Below are positions 23,438 to 35,400 of a stretch of 64,000 nt of DNA, piece by piece; position 1 is the stretch's first letter; the number at the start of each line of letters is the position of its first letter. This DNA comes from Halichondria panicea. Its lineage: Eukaryota; Porifera; Demospongiae; Suberitida; Halichondriidae. A program made the position numbers and the translations under genes. The notes beneath the pieces were generated by a model. The model saw nothing but the letters and a program-made list of their open reading frames with translations, was not told the DNA's origin and made no database searches. The stretch covers positions 6,109,651 to 6,173,650 of the forward strand of contig NC_087388.1 in assembly GCF_963675165.1 (NCBI RefSeq), in the 5' to 3' direction.

Positions 23438-24959
23438 ATCATAGATGATACAGTACTGACGTGGATGTGAAACGTTTCCGGATTCCGGTATTCTGCTTGA
23501 AGCTATCATAGTAACGGGCATATCCGAGGTAATTTACTAGTTTCCGTAAATTAGGCAATTTGTTCCAAATAAACGCCGAGGGAATTATCGAGGTTATACC
23601 AAGCAGCTGTGTAAGTGAGTTGGCAGAACTGGCCAGAGACAGATAAAAGAGAATCTATGCATTAACAGAGAGGATATTGATGCTGCAAGTGTATTAAGCG
23701 AAGACAGTAGTAGTGACTGTGAGGAGGTAGAATGAGTAGAGGAAGTACAGTCCAGTGCAAGATGATATTAAAAGTCTATAATTATTATTTTATAGTAGAT
23801 CTACCCCTGTACCCATGTAATTATATCCAAAAGCAAGTCACTCAATGTTGGTAGCATGCATGTAGATCAAAAGAAGTGTGGCTGACTCATAACACTAGCA
23901 TGAGATAAGCAAACGGGTGAAAATTGTTGATGATCTGTACGTGTACATGCATGATATGATAATAGAATTTTATAATAGTCTGAGAGTATTAATTTATAGT
24001 ACACGATAAACTGTTTCTTGATCGTTTACGAAGTGGTTGTGAGAGAGACACATTCCAACTTGCCAGTTCAAAATTCCTATACAAGTGTAGATACACGGCA
24101 CTTGAAAAGAGATACAGGTTGGACGTTAATTGCTGTCTTCACCGATGGTGTTGCCTAGAGAAGTAGCACTCGAGTAGGTCCTGGGATAAATTTCACTTGA
24201 TAGTATAATTAGCTAACATTTGGCAATTGATATCTTAGCTCAGCGAAAGACAACACTGCAATTTGGAAAGTTAATGACATGTACATGTACGTGTGAACTT
24301 ATTGATAGAAATCATATAATTGTAGGAACGTAGCATTAATTTTTGTTTAACATGTACATGGATTTTACATATTTTTCTTGAGGCTGTATTTTTCCAATAA
24401 CTTTACTGTATGCTTAGTTAATAGATTCTCCTGCTGCATCAATACACGAAGGTTTTCATCAGCTAAATATGCAAAACGTAGGCTCAACAGGTTTAGAAAT
24501 AATCTCACGCAAAAAGTGCAACCAAGTCATGCTTTTAGGCCTTTGTACAGCACTTAAACTTTCATAACAGTTGTCAAACATAGATTCTCCTCGTAGTTTA
24601 CAGTGTACTTCAAGTATTTCTACTGAATGGTAACCTGAATATTTACTGTCCAAGCAAAAAATCTCACACAAAGTATTTTTACAGGAAAATTTATGCTAAA
24701 ATATGATATTCTCCCATGAGCTTAGAGAAACTAGTCTTACCTACAAGCCCACTGCAAGTATCAATGTGTGCCGGTCATTTTCACCAGTTTTCAGACACAG
24801 AACACTGTTTACTACGCTCTGGTTGCTATATAAACATGACAGTTGCAGGGTTTCTGACAAAATCTGCTCGTTACTATATGATAGCTTCAGACAATTCCCG
24901 TGGACCCCTCCGGATACTAGGCCGTTTCACATCCACGTCAGTACTGTATCATCTATGAT
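23438..24959. mobile_element. 1.5-kb DNA transposon with inverted termini
   Basis: The first and last 37 bp are inverted copies, starting atcatagatgatacagtact, and similarity continues less well to about 55 bp. Flanking sequence on either side (agagccctaat on the left, attgttttgcccct on the right) is contiguous at 32276-32345, showing insertion into the DEATH/CARD intergenic region. The short open frames inside (24459-24671, 24716-24958) are not recognised, so the superfamily is unassigned. Confidence 0.7.
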
Positions 24960-25060
24960 ATAATATTATTATCATTGTTTTGCCCCTATTAAATGCTTGT
25001 TTGCTTCGATTTAAGGCCGCCAAAACGACCGTATTTTCATTGCACGTGCCGTTTTTGCAA

Positions 25061-25082
25061 CACGAGCCCCACCCCCAAAGTT
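25061..25082 (+). promoter_or_regulatory. Conserved upstream box of the CARD gene
   Basis: The string cacgagccccacccccaaag is shared with 16947 and 32431. Upstream, gcttcgatttaaggccgcc (about 25003-25021) and an E-box-like gcacgtgc (about 25042) are also shared with the 32-kb promoter. Confidence 0.5.
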
Positions 25083-25132
25083 ATTGTTTGCTTGGCTTTA
25101 GGTCAGAGGTGCAGCTATGTTGATTTAATACC

Positions 25133-26852
25133 ATGGCCGAAAATTGAACATAGGTTATGAAGCTCTTGTGAGCTGTCATGAAAAGCTGGTTTCTGAAATT
25201 GCTCAAGACCCAAAGCAGATGGCTGTCACATTATTCCAGCATCGCTTCATATTTGAGGATACAAAAGCTAAAATCAATGAGCTAGACAGAACCAGAAGAG
25301 ATAAAGCTATATTGCTAGTGGATGACATTGAAAGCAAAGTCAAGTGTTATCCAGAGTTCTATGAAAAATTCCTGTTCATTCTCGGTGAAAACAAATTGCT
25401 GTATTGTGACCTTTTGAAATCGCTCCAAGAGGAGAATGAAACTGAGTTTAAAGAAGGTAATTTGATTGCATAGACTAGGACTTGTCGATCCTGTAGACTA
25501 TGTATCTACTTAATGCATAGCTACTAAAAAGTGTGTGCACAAGCTACTAGATTATGTACAGTCATGTGATCACTCCTTTAGCCCCAGTTTATATTTTATT
25601 TTGTGCAGGATATGAGAGCAATCCATTAAACCTGCTACAACCATTTTCTATGCCATTTTGATTGTGGTTTTCACAATAATTATAAACTTACAGCATAGGC
25701 TTTGGGGAGCTGTTGTAAGATATTACATTAGTATACAGTGCTGAAATTGTGTGTTCTTGTATATAGAAGTACCTACCATGAACGATGGAGGAACACTACC
25801 TGATCCATTAGAGCACCCTCCTGATGACACTGAAGTAGGAGCGGACCTCAGAGCAAAAAACCAACAAAAGCTTGAAAAGAAGGAAATCAAAAGGACCACT
25901 CTATGGCTCATCTGGGGTAACCTTATTGGGTGCAATGAGCACTTTTGGTTTAGTACTGCATTACAACAATCGGTATTTGCTCGTTGGTACTACCAGTGTG
26001 GCACAAATTCACCGGCAATCTGTACCACTGATTGGAACACTTGACAATCCATCAACTTTTGATAGTGTTAGGTTCTCAGAACCAACCAACGGAACAGACT
26101 TTGTCCCCATTAGCTTCTATACATTGAGGAATTGCTCTTCTTCAGCTGCATTTATAGACGTCGAGATCAACGAGATGGTGATTGTAAACTTTGGCTCCTC
26201 AACTGACAAGAGCAAAGCTGTTACTGAGTTGTATCTGGCGAGAAATACTACAATTATTGTAGGTGTCATCACTGACATCATCCCAACCTATGCGACCAAT
26301 CACTGTGTTGCATTTCTCCTTGTTTATGACGATTTTACCAACTATATAAACTTTGTTTCCAATTCTGAAGAATTGGAAAATAATTTTTATCACAAAGAAT
26401 GTATTGTTAATGAAGATTCACAAACGATGAATATATCATTCAACACCCCATCGTACTACTATATTGGTGTTTATACAGATATTCCGACTGAAGCTAATAC
26501 TTTCTCTTTACACTTTCTTGGAACATTTTTTCAATATAACATTTCAAACAGGAACGCTGGTTGCTCTATAGACTCTATTGTTGCTTTTTTAAGCTGTGAA
26601 TTTTCTCCAAATACTAACTCCATGTCCAAGGAAACTTGTATTGTTGGTTCTGTACCACCTAGTATTACATCATTAGGAATAAAAGGATCAAATGTAAACT
26701 TTTACACTGCTGTCGTTTCAGCCACAAAAAGTGTGATCTATTCTAGTCTTCCTATAATTATTGTTGTTTGCATTATTTGCATTGTGAGTTCCACCTATTG
26801 TTGTTGCTGGTGTTATCAAACGAAGACCAAAGACCGTTATTTTCTACACTAG
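25133..26852 (+). pseudogene. CARD-TM-ectodomain copy lacking ankyrin, several lesions
   Basis: The CARD exon (25133-25456) has two extra bases right after ATGGCCGAA, giving a stop at the fifth codon; the rest of the CARD reads in another frame. The second exon (from 25609) keeps the LLQPF motif but hits TGA instead of reaching its donor. The third exon (from 25767, VPTMNDGGTLPDPLEHPPDD) runs without an intron into the start of an ectodomain exon, so the ankyrin exon is deleted. One more frameshift near 25910-25925 separates this from the ectodomain frame. The ectodomain (GTTSVAQIHRQSVPLIG to CIVGSVPPS) and the final membrane helix are otherwise open to 26852. Four independent lesions argue for a pseudogene. 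Confidence 0.78.
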
Positions 26853-28004
26853 TTAACATTATTATGCATTGTATATTGCTTATGTTGAATTGGTTCATGA
26901 ATGTAATTGTATTCTTCAATTGGTAACTTATGACATGAATTAGTATTAAATCAAGTTATCTAGTGACGGTTAATTCTCAAAGCATATGTCTCATCTTGTC
27001 TATACAGTAGGCCTATCACTACATTTCAGAGTCATATAGTGATAGTGAAATAGTCAGCAGCAACTGGAATTTTGTGGACTAATCTAAGTTTCTGGCTCGT
27101 GACTATGCTACTCACTTTCTAGTGTCACTGAGATTGTTAGCATCACTTCGGCTATGATAAAACAGTAACTTATGCTACCCTCAAAAGCAGTACAAATTAT
27201 TCATACAAGATCACTAATTATAGTATCAGCAAACTAAACCCTTAATTAACCCTGATATAGCTATATATAGAAGTTGCATCATCATGCAGTGTTTCCGGAC
27301 ATGACAAGTAATGAAGGGTATATAATATACATAGATATAATATCATTGATATCCTAGACACTCTACCTCTGGTTAACAATAACGGGTGCATCACTGCCTT
27401 GTTGCTATATATGTATAATTATTACTCAGCACATGGCCTAGTGCATAGGTTATATGTAAGCAAGTAATAAGACTAAATCTACATGAAATGTGGAGTTGAT
27501 TTCCACATGCACACACAGTGACACAAGCCCAATAATATATTATTACGCTTACTTGCAGACCATAATTGCATGCATTTAGGGGGGGGATTATTAAGAGGGT
27601 AGTGGGGCCATTTCTTTTGTTGCTTTCTTCGTATAGGGAATGTTCTGAAGGCAAAGGTAGTCATGCCTTGAGGCTTATATGGGTTATATGTGACCAAGAG
27701 GCATTCAGTGTTTTAGATTAGTAATTTAATAACCATCTGGTATCTGGTTTATGAATTACCATATTCAGCATGTAGCCACATAAGATAGCGTGGGAGTCAG
27801 TAGATGCAGTGATTCATGTGCTACTGCATATCCGCCATGTATATGTGTGTATAGTCTAGATCTAAGCAAAACGATTCAAGCATAGTGACATCATGCATGC
27901 ATGCACTCAGTTTTGTTTGTATAAGAGTAATTGATTCACATTGTATAAGCAATCACAATCATCATGCATATATACAATAATTATATGATAAACTACACGA
28001 CTGT
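26853..28004. other. Intergenic; dispersed repeat and 3' flank of the DEATH gene
   Basis: The part 27020-27240 is an inverted copy of about 44420-44670. The part 27600-27860 matches 3' flanks of other DEATH genes (gggaatgttctgaag, gatagcgtgggagtcag). No gene is supported. Confidence 0.55.
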
Positions 28005-29697
28005 TTATCCTGAAACTGAAAATAATAATGTTATTGCACATAACAAAATAAAGAAATTAGAAGTGCACTGTTTGCCATGGTTACCAGTAGTAGTAGCACT
28101 AGAAGTAGGAGGAGCACTAGTAGTTGGTCTCGGAGGTACTATGGCAACAACACACAGTTCATCTTTTTCATCAGTCATACTAGTAGATAGTGAAATGGTA
28201 CAGCGGACGATGTCCTGATAAAAAATGACAGTGCACGTACTCAAAGATTTCTCCCCAATCTCATGAATATTATATTGGTGAGAAATTCCAGAGATGCGTA
28301 GATTGATGGTAGTAGGTACAATAGTAGTACAGATCACCAGACCAGCGTATAAATAGGAGTTTTTATTGAGCACTATCTTCGCAGACAACCGACTTCGGTT
28401 TAAGCAACATTTGAACAGAAAACCAGTTTGTACACCAGTCTTCTCATTCAGAAACTCGGTATATATTTCCTGGTTATCATATATCACTAGAATAACTGGG
28501 CAATCACATGAGCTGGACACAATAGCTTGAGATGGGGTAATTGAATATGTTAGAATGGACCCATTCAAATAATAGCCTTCGTCAACGTGTTGTATTGGTC
28601 TAGTTACGCTCAAGGAGATCGGTTTATTCACAGCAACACGGTCAACATCCAGTTCTTGACAATCGTTGACTGTAAAGTCAATGAGAAATCCTCGAGAAAT
28701 CCGGTTCTTTTCAATTACACTGAAACTTCTCGAGTCATGGGTACTCTTGATAAACGAGCTAACAAAGATTGCTGACATTTCAGGAAGTTGATATATGCTG
28801 TTTACATTGATGTTTAGGGGTGATGCAGGAAGAACAGTAGTATTCATGTCTGTTGTAGAAAATATAGTCTCTTCAAAACCAGTAGTACCAGTAGTGGGCG
28901 GAATTGACGTATCAGAATGAGATAGTTCTAGTTTGAGAACAGGCAGTAAGACTGCTAAGACCACCACTGTTAGTACCACAATGACGACCAATAAGATTAT
29001 TATCGTCAACAGCCACGACCATTTGCAACGCCTTGAATGCTGATGAAAAAAGTTGAATAAACAATGTAATGCTACTTTAGGCTTACCGTTGTTACTAGAG
29101 ACTGATCGCCAGTGCTGGATATTTCTCCATGATTGGTGTCAGCTTGGCTTGTGTGATCTGTATTCAGTGCATTCATGTTGTGAATAATTATATAGAAGTG
29201 TGTATAGAGTTAATATACCTTTGGTGGGCTCAATGGAACTTCTCTGCTTCACTGAATTGATGTTGGTCATTTCCATTATGCCGCTATCAGACCCTTAATA
29301 GAGTATAATATAATGATTGTAATTGCGAGCAGGTATAGCACTAACCATTAGTTGCCAGCTGCAGTGAAGAGGAACTCAGTCTGTACTCTGTATTTCCGGT
29401 AGCTTTAGTAAGACGTTTTTCGACCACCTTTGCGAGATCATTGTGCCCAACACTAGAGCGTGAGAGAGCCTCAAACACGTCTGCCCAGTTTCTCTCACCA
29501 CCTTTTAGCCACTCTGATAGACCCTCAAGATAGCAGTTATCAGGATCTTCACGACATCTTATATTGATAGTTTCAATAGTAGTATTATTAACTTGCAGAG
29601 CTAACAACATCTGCTTCCATTTGGCTCTAGCTTGATATGTTGCTTCATAGACTGCACTAAGATCATCTAAAGTTATTGAGAGTTTGGAGTCGGCCAT
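28005..29697 (-). CDS. DEATH-domain transmembrane receptor-like protein
   Basis: Four exons, 29697-29346, 29293-29219, 29157-29087 and 29039-28005, give about 510 residues with all junctions in frame. Residues 1-118 hold a DEATH domain (WKQMLLALQV, CYLEGLSEWLKGG, VFEALSRSSVGH, LAKVVE). Residues 119-166 are short polar linkers. The last exon begins HSRRCKWSWL followed by a strong membrane helix rich in Ile, Val and Leu (about 177-202). A Thr/Ser stalk follows, then an ectodomain with DCQELDVDRVAVNKP, CDCPVILVIYDNQEIY and YLYAGLVICTTIVPTT. The C-terminus (FFILLCAITLLFSVSG) is hydrophobic with no cytosolic tail, so it could be a second helix or a GPI-attachment signal. The DEATH domain should be cytosolic. 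It apparently has no lesion. Its start context cggccATGG-type and the exon sizes match the neighbour at 30417-32185. Confidence 0.82.
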
Positions 29698-30416
29698 AAC
29701 AATGATTATAGCTAAAATTAATGATTCACTGTTTCTCTCAGTATGCATGTGGTTGGCTAACTGTACACAAAGATGTATAAAAAAGGGCATGCATCAGATA
29801 CAACACAAGCCACACCAAGGCATAACCAGTATACAGTGGCCCAGATGGTCACCCGCCACTGCTATGGCCACTGCTATGGCTACTGCCAATTGCAAAGAAT
29901 CACCATGCATATGGCAGCCCGGCCCCCTTATCTCCTGGCGGTATACCAGTCATGCAGGTGTTCACATCAATCAAGTTAACGCTGTATATACTTTTAACTT
30001 TGTTTTGCATGCTTGCCCTGCTGGGAATGTTCTGAAGCCTGCTAAGGTAGTCATATACTTGTTAATGTATATACTGCTATACATGCATATACTTGGTATA
30101 TAGGTATCCAAGCATGTAGCCGTAACTTATGGCTACATATAATTTATGGCATAAGATAGCGTGGGAGTCAGCAAACGCGGGGAACAGCATGTAGCCATAG
30201 GATAGCGTGTGGGAGTCAGCACACGCAGGGGATGCATAGTCTATAGATAAGCAAAACAGTTTGTGAAACCACTTATAGGAGTATTATAATCAGGATACTT
30301 AGACATAGTTATTTTGTTGCTCACTGACTCACATTGTAATAAAAGCAAATTGCTATAAATTATACTTACAACTATAATTATTATACATTATAATGAGCTA
30401 TACCATAATTAATTAA
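29698..30416. other. Spacer between two tandem DEATH genes
   Basis: Nearly identical to 11722-12434. It serves as 5' flank of the gene ending at 29697 and 3' flank of the gene starting at 32185. No exon is seen. Confidence 0.6.
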
Positions 30417-32185
30417 TTAAACTGTAAATAATAGCGTTATTGCGGGTACTAAAACAAAGAAATTAGCAGTGCACTGTTTGCCGTTGTTAGGGGGAGTACA
30501 AGTAGGAGCAAGAGGAGATAGTCTCGGAGATACCAGAGCAACAACACACAGTTCATCGTTTTCCTGGTACACATTAGAGAGCGAATTTATAGTACACGTG
30601 TTGATGTAGTGATGGATAACGGTGCACCTGCTCAAGGATTTCTCCGCAATCGCAAGGATATTATATTGGTGAGAAATTCCAGAGATGCGTAGATTGATGG
30701 TAGCAGGTACAATAGTGGTACAGATCACCAGACCAGCGTATAAATAGGAGTTTTTATCGACCACTATTTTTGTAGACAGCTCATCTCGATTGAAGCAAAA
30801 GTCAACGATAAAACCAGCTTGTATACCAGTTTTCTGATTCAGAAACTCGGTATATATTTCCAGGTCATCATATATCACTAGAATAACTGGGCAATCACAT
30901 GAGCTGGACACAATATCTTGAGACGGGGTAATAGAATATGTTAGACTGGACCCATCCAAATAATAACCTTCGTTAACATGTTGTATTGGTCCAGTCACAT
31001 CCAAAGACAACGACTTATTCATTACTGTACGGTCAACATCCAATTTTTGACAATCGTTGATCGTGAAGTCAATGAAAGCCCCTCGAGGCAGCCAGCTCCC
31101 TCCGAATATAGATAAAATTAAGGAATCGATTGTATGTTTGATAAATGAGTCAACGAAGATTGCTGACACTTTAGGCAGTTGATATATGCTGTTTACATTG
31201 ATGAGTAGGTCTGATGCAGGAGTCGTGCCACCTGCTACGGTGACGTCTATTGAAGCTGTATGAAATATGCTCTCTGTTGGAGTAGATTCAGAAACAGTAG
31301 TGTATATGATGGGTGCAGGTGAAGTTGATGTATCAGTATGAGATAGCTCTAGTTTGAGAACAGGCAGTAAGACTGCTAAGACCACCACTATTAGTACCAC
31401 AATGACGACCAATAAGATTATTATCGTCACCAGCCACGACCATTTGCAACGCCTTGAATGCTGAAGAAAGTTGAATTAAATTTGCATTCATTCTGACACG
31501 AAAATGTATATAGCTCTGTCAATTGTCTGTCATGCATGCACAGCCACAGCCACAGCCACAGCCACATGCATATGAAAGTAACTAGTTTAAGCTTACCATT
31601 GTCACCAGGGATTGATCGCCAATGCTGGATACTTCTTCGTGATTGGTGTCAGCTTGGTTTTCTGCATTCATGCAATGTTGTTATATAATTAAGTGGCTCT
31701 TGATAGTTCGGAGTGTATTTATATACCTGTAAGCTGACTGTTCTGTTTCACCTCACTGATGTTGGTCATTTCCATTATGCCGCTATCAGCTTAATGGTAT
31801 AATAATGATTGTAATTCCGAGCAGGTATGTACTAGCACTAACCATTAGTTGCCAGTGAAGATGAACTCAGTCTATACTCTGTATTTTCGGTAGCTTTAGT
31901 AAGACGTCTTTCGACCACCTTAGCGAGATCACTGTGCCCTACACTAGAGCGTGAGAGAGCCTTAAACACGTCTGTCCAGCTTCTCTCTTCACCTTTTAGC
32001 CACTCTGATAGACCCTCAAGATAGCAGTTATCAGGATCTTCACGACATCTTATATTGATAGTTTCAATAGTAGTATTATTAACTTGCAGAGCTAACAACA
32101 TCTGCTTCCATTTAGCTCTAGCTTGAAATGTTGCTTCATAGACTGCACTAAGATCATCTAAGTTTATTGAGAGTTTGGAGTCCAT
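30417..32185 (-). CDS. DEATH-domain transmembrane receptor-like protein
   Basis: Four exons, 32185-31843, 31789-31727, 31661-31597 and 31460-30417, give about 504 residues, all in frame. The DEATH domain (residues about 20-95) starts MDSKLSINLDDL; WKQMLLALQV, CYLEGLSEWLKGEE and VFKALSR follow. Linkers are short, then HSRRCKWSWLVT leads into a long Ile/Val/Leu helix. The ectodomain has six or more Cys, including a CDC motif, and conserved VILVIYDD and YLYAGLVICTT. The end NNGKQCTANFF plus a hydrophobic tail is compatible with a second helix or a GPI signal. Only about 315 bp separate its start from the CARD gene on the other strand. It is the intact counterpart of 12435-14236, and its second exon is 12 nt shorter than there, still in frame. 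Confidence 0.83.
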
Positions 32186-32499
32186 TTAACCAAAATACTT
32201 TGATTATTGTTTAGCTACAATGGTTCACTGATTCTGTGCACATGAATGCCAGTGTGTTGACCCAGTGTACACAGAGCCCTAATGCAAAAGGGCAATAGAC
32301 ACAACACAAGCCACACACACATCATGCACATCATTGTTTTGCCCCTCATGTTGCTTCGATTTAAGGCCGCCAAAGATCGACGCGTATTACTTGCACGTGC
32401 TGTGTAAATCCCGTGACTCAAAACCATCAAACGAGCCCCACCCCCAAAGTTGACGATTGTGCCTGCAGTTGTCTAGCTAGCTCAAGTTAATCTTATACC
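32186..32499. promoter_or_regulatory. Bidirectional promoter region, DEATH (-) / CARD (+)
   Basis: Head-to-head genes share this 314-bp interval. It contains cagagccctaat (about 32272), gcttcgatttaaggccgcc (about 32352-32370), gcacgtgc (E-box-like, about 32392) and acgagccccacccccaaagt (32431-32450). The same order is seen at 16740-17008, and at 23400-25132 where a transposon splits it. Shared regulation of both receptor types is an inference. Confidence 0.55.
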
Positions 32500-35400
32500 A
32501 TGGCCGAATTGAACATAGGTTATGAAGCTCTTGTTAGCTGTCATGACAAGCTGGTCTCTGAAATTGCTAAAGATCCAAAGCAGATGGCTGTTTCATTATT
32601 CCAACATCGATTCATATTCGAAGATACAAAAGCTAAAATCAATGAGCTTGACAGAATTAAAAGAGATAAAGCTATATTACTGGTGGATGACATTGAAAGC
32701 AAAGTCAAGTGTTATCCAGAGTTCTATGAAAAATTTCTGCTGATTCTCGGTGAAAACGAATTGCTGTATTGCGACCTTGTGAAGTCGCTCCAAGAGGAGT
32801 ATGAAAAGATCGAAGCAGAGTCTAAAGACGGTAATTTGAAAGCATACTAGTACATGCCTGTATAGACTATACCTCTGTTTAGTATGTATAGGCAATGTGT
32901 GTATTTACAAGGTTTCTGCTAACTAAATATTGTATTATACTATTTAGTTGCAGCAAGATACAAGAATGGTCAACTGAGCCTGCTACAACCAATTCCTATG
33001 TCATCTTGGGTTGCCATGACTGATGAAACTGATTCAGGTAATCCCTTAGTATAATTATATAGACTTTGTAGTGAACTGTTATTATTATACATTCATGCAA
33101 TACCAAACTCTCTTTTCTTCTTGTGTAGTTCTTGAGTTACCTACCGTAGACGATGGAGGGACACTACTTGATCCATTAGAACACCCTCCTGATAACGCTG
33201 AAGTGGGGGCAGACCTCAGAGCAGCTGCAACAAGCCGACAGGAAGCCCCTACTGGTATGTAATTGGATTTATAATCCATGCACTGGTGCGATATGACAGT
33301 TATATTTACACAATTGCAGTTGGTACATTCGAAGGACGATTACTACAAGCTTTCCAAAGTGGAGAATTCGAAAAAACCATTGAGCTTCTATCCCAGGCTG
33401 AAAGTCAGTCCATTGATCTGAGAGACGTGTCTGATGCAGATGGCAAAACTCTTCTTCATCTCGCATGTCGCAAAAACTGGGTGGACTGGCATGGCATTGT
33501 GCGTAGCCTGGTTGAAAAGCACCATTGTGATGTTGCAGCAGTGGATGAAGATTGGAACACACCCCTTCATGAGGCATATCAATGCGGCAATCTCCCAATA
33601 GTAGCCTACCTGCTTAGCTTACCATCTTGTAATCCTGATGCAATCAACAAGCACGAGTACACTGTACTGAGAATGGCCCTTGAGACAACTGACAAACCAA
33701 CTGTCAGAGATCTTCTAGCGACAGGACGAGTTGATCCTAGAAAAGGTAGCCCACGTGGTCATACTTACTCAGAATTGCTTGCAATGAATCAGCTCCAACC
33801 ACAAGATTACGATGGCTCAGCTCTTCAAATGGTGACCCAGTTTGCAGAGTGCATGGAGGGTAACAATCACGTTCGCCAACCGTTCACTTCTTATTGTTTG
33901 TTAACAGTACTCCACAAGGTCTTGAAGAACCGTACTCAACTTTCAATCACTGGAATAGTAGATCGTATTAAAGAGAACATGTTACCTCTTCCAGAGAAAC
34001 CAGACGCGATTCATGATTTGCTTATTGATATTCATAGATTGTCAGACGAGTTTGACCTAAGTGGGGAGCCCAATGTTGCGGATATTCAAGTAAGAAAGAA
34101 AGGTAAGTGAGTAGCTATACTGTTCTATGCATCTTTACAAGCATATTTCTCCACATGCAGATGATACGTCTGGGACAGAATTCTGTCAACATGATATTCA
34201 ACTGAAGAGTAGTACGAGAAACGCCCCTCAGAATGTTACAGTTCCAGCTGATATTGATGATCAGGAAATACTTGACTACTCTATTGCAAGCGAAGTACTA
34301 CCAATTTTGCAACCTTCTCATACTGAGGTATAATCGTATAGTATATGTGCATTATGGAATAAGACTGAGTGTTTTATGAAATATATAGGCAACTCGCCCT
34401 CATGCTTGTGGCTGTCTTTATAAAACACTAGCTATAGGATTCTCATACTATATAAGGTGGCATTTTTTGCGGGTATTATTTCTGCTTTATTTCTGCGAAT
34501 GAGAGTAAAAATCGCAAAATGTGTACTTGCAAATAGTGGAAAATGCAATGAATCTCGTTAATCTTTAATTTTAATTACAAACGCTATGAATTTCACAACT
34601 TGAGAGCAGAATTAAATACCAGCAACGAGCTATAATAGCATACAAATCTACCTGCGAAAATATATCACCTTTAGATCAGACAATCCCTTACTAAATCATA
34701 CCTTAAGGCTATATACACGGCCATGTAATAAAAACGGAAGGGACTGTATGATTTTAGTACACACTTTTTACCTTGACAACGTGCTATTAGTAATAATGAT
34801 TGATATTCTTCAACAGGAGAGTATGGTGAACACCTTTCATGATCGTGATTTTGTGATTGCAGCAGATAATGAAGAACAGGAAACACCTGACTACTACTCT
34901 AATGAAAGCGATGGACTACCGATTTTGCAACCTTCGCAAGAAGAGGTATAATACATGCACATATAATTATGAATGATTAGATGTTATGTGCGCTATATTC
35001 ATTTTAGTAGTATACCGTATTTACTTGATTAAACGCCCATCTCGTTTAAACGCCCATGGTAAAAGCTGTCTTTGTCAATAAACGCCCCTCTTAAATAATC
35101 GCCCATGTATGGGGCGTGGCACTGTGGGTGGAGCTGAATTAGCACATGGAACCAGCTGAAACAATGGCAGCATAGATACTTGAGGAAACAGAGGGAGAAA
35201 CACCACTCCTACGACTTAACATTGAAGCTGAGAGCTGTGGCAGCAGCCAAAAGAGCATAATAACTGCTGATGAGCAAGAGTTTGAAGTAGACAAAGCAAT
35301 AAACGCCCGTTTCGAATAAGCGCCCATCTCGTTTAAACGCCCCCTCTACATATGCTGCTAGGAAATAAACGGCCAGGCGTTTCATCAAGTAAATACTGTA

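Larger units (their letters stand above)
29040..32185. repeat. Block duplicate of 11053-14236 (right copy)
   Basis: It is the partner of the left block, about 18 kb away. Both coding exons and spacers align. The right copy retains an intact first membrane helix in both of its genes, while the left copy has lost it in both. Confidence 0.85.

Noticed and set aside
24716..24958. Small Cys/His-containing protein resembling a THAP zinc finger
   Set aside because: Cys and His spacing does not fit THAP, and the frame lies in the terminal part of an inverted-repeat element.
26199..26393. - strand frames antiparallel to ectodomain, CARD and ankyrin exons
   Set aside because: They are shadows: each exists only because the sense exon is open, recurs opposite every paralogue and has no splice context.
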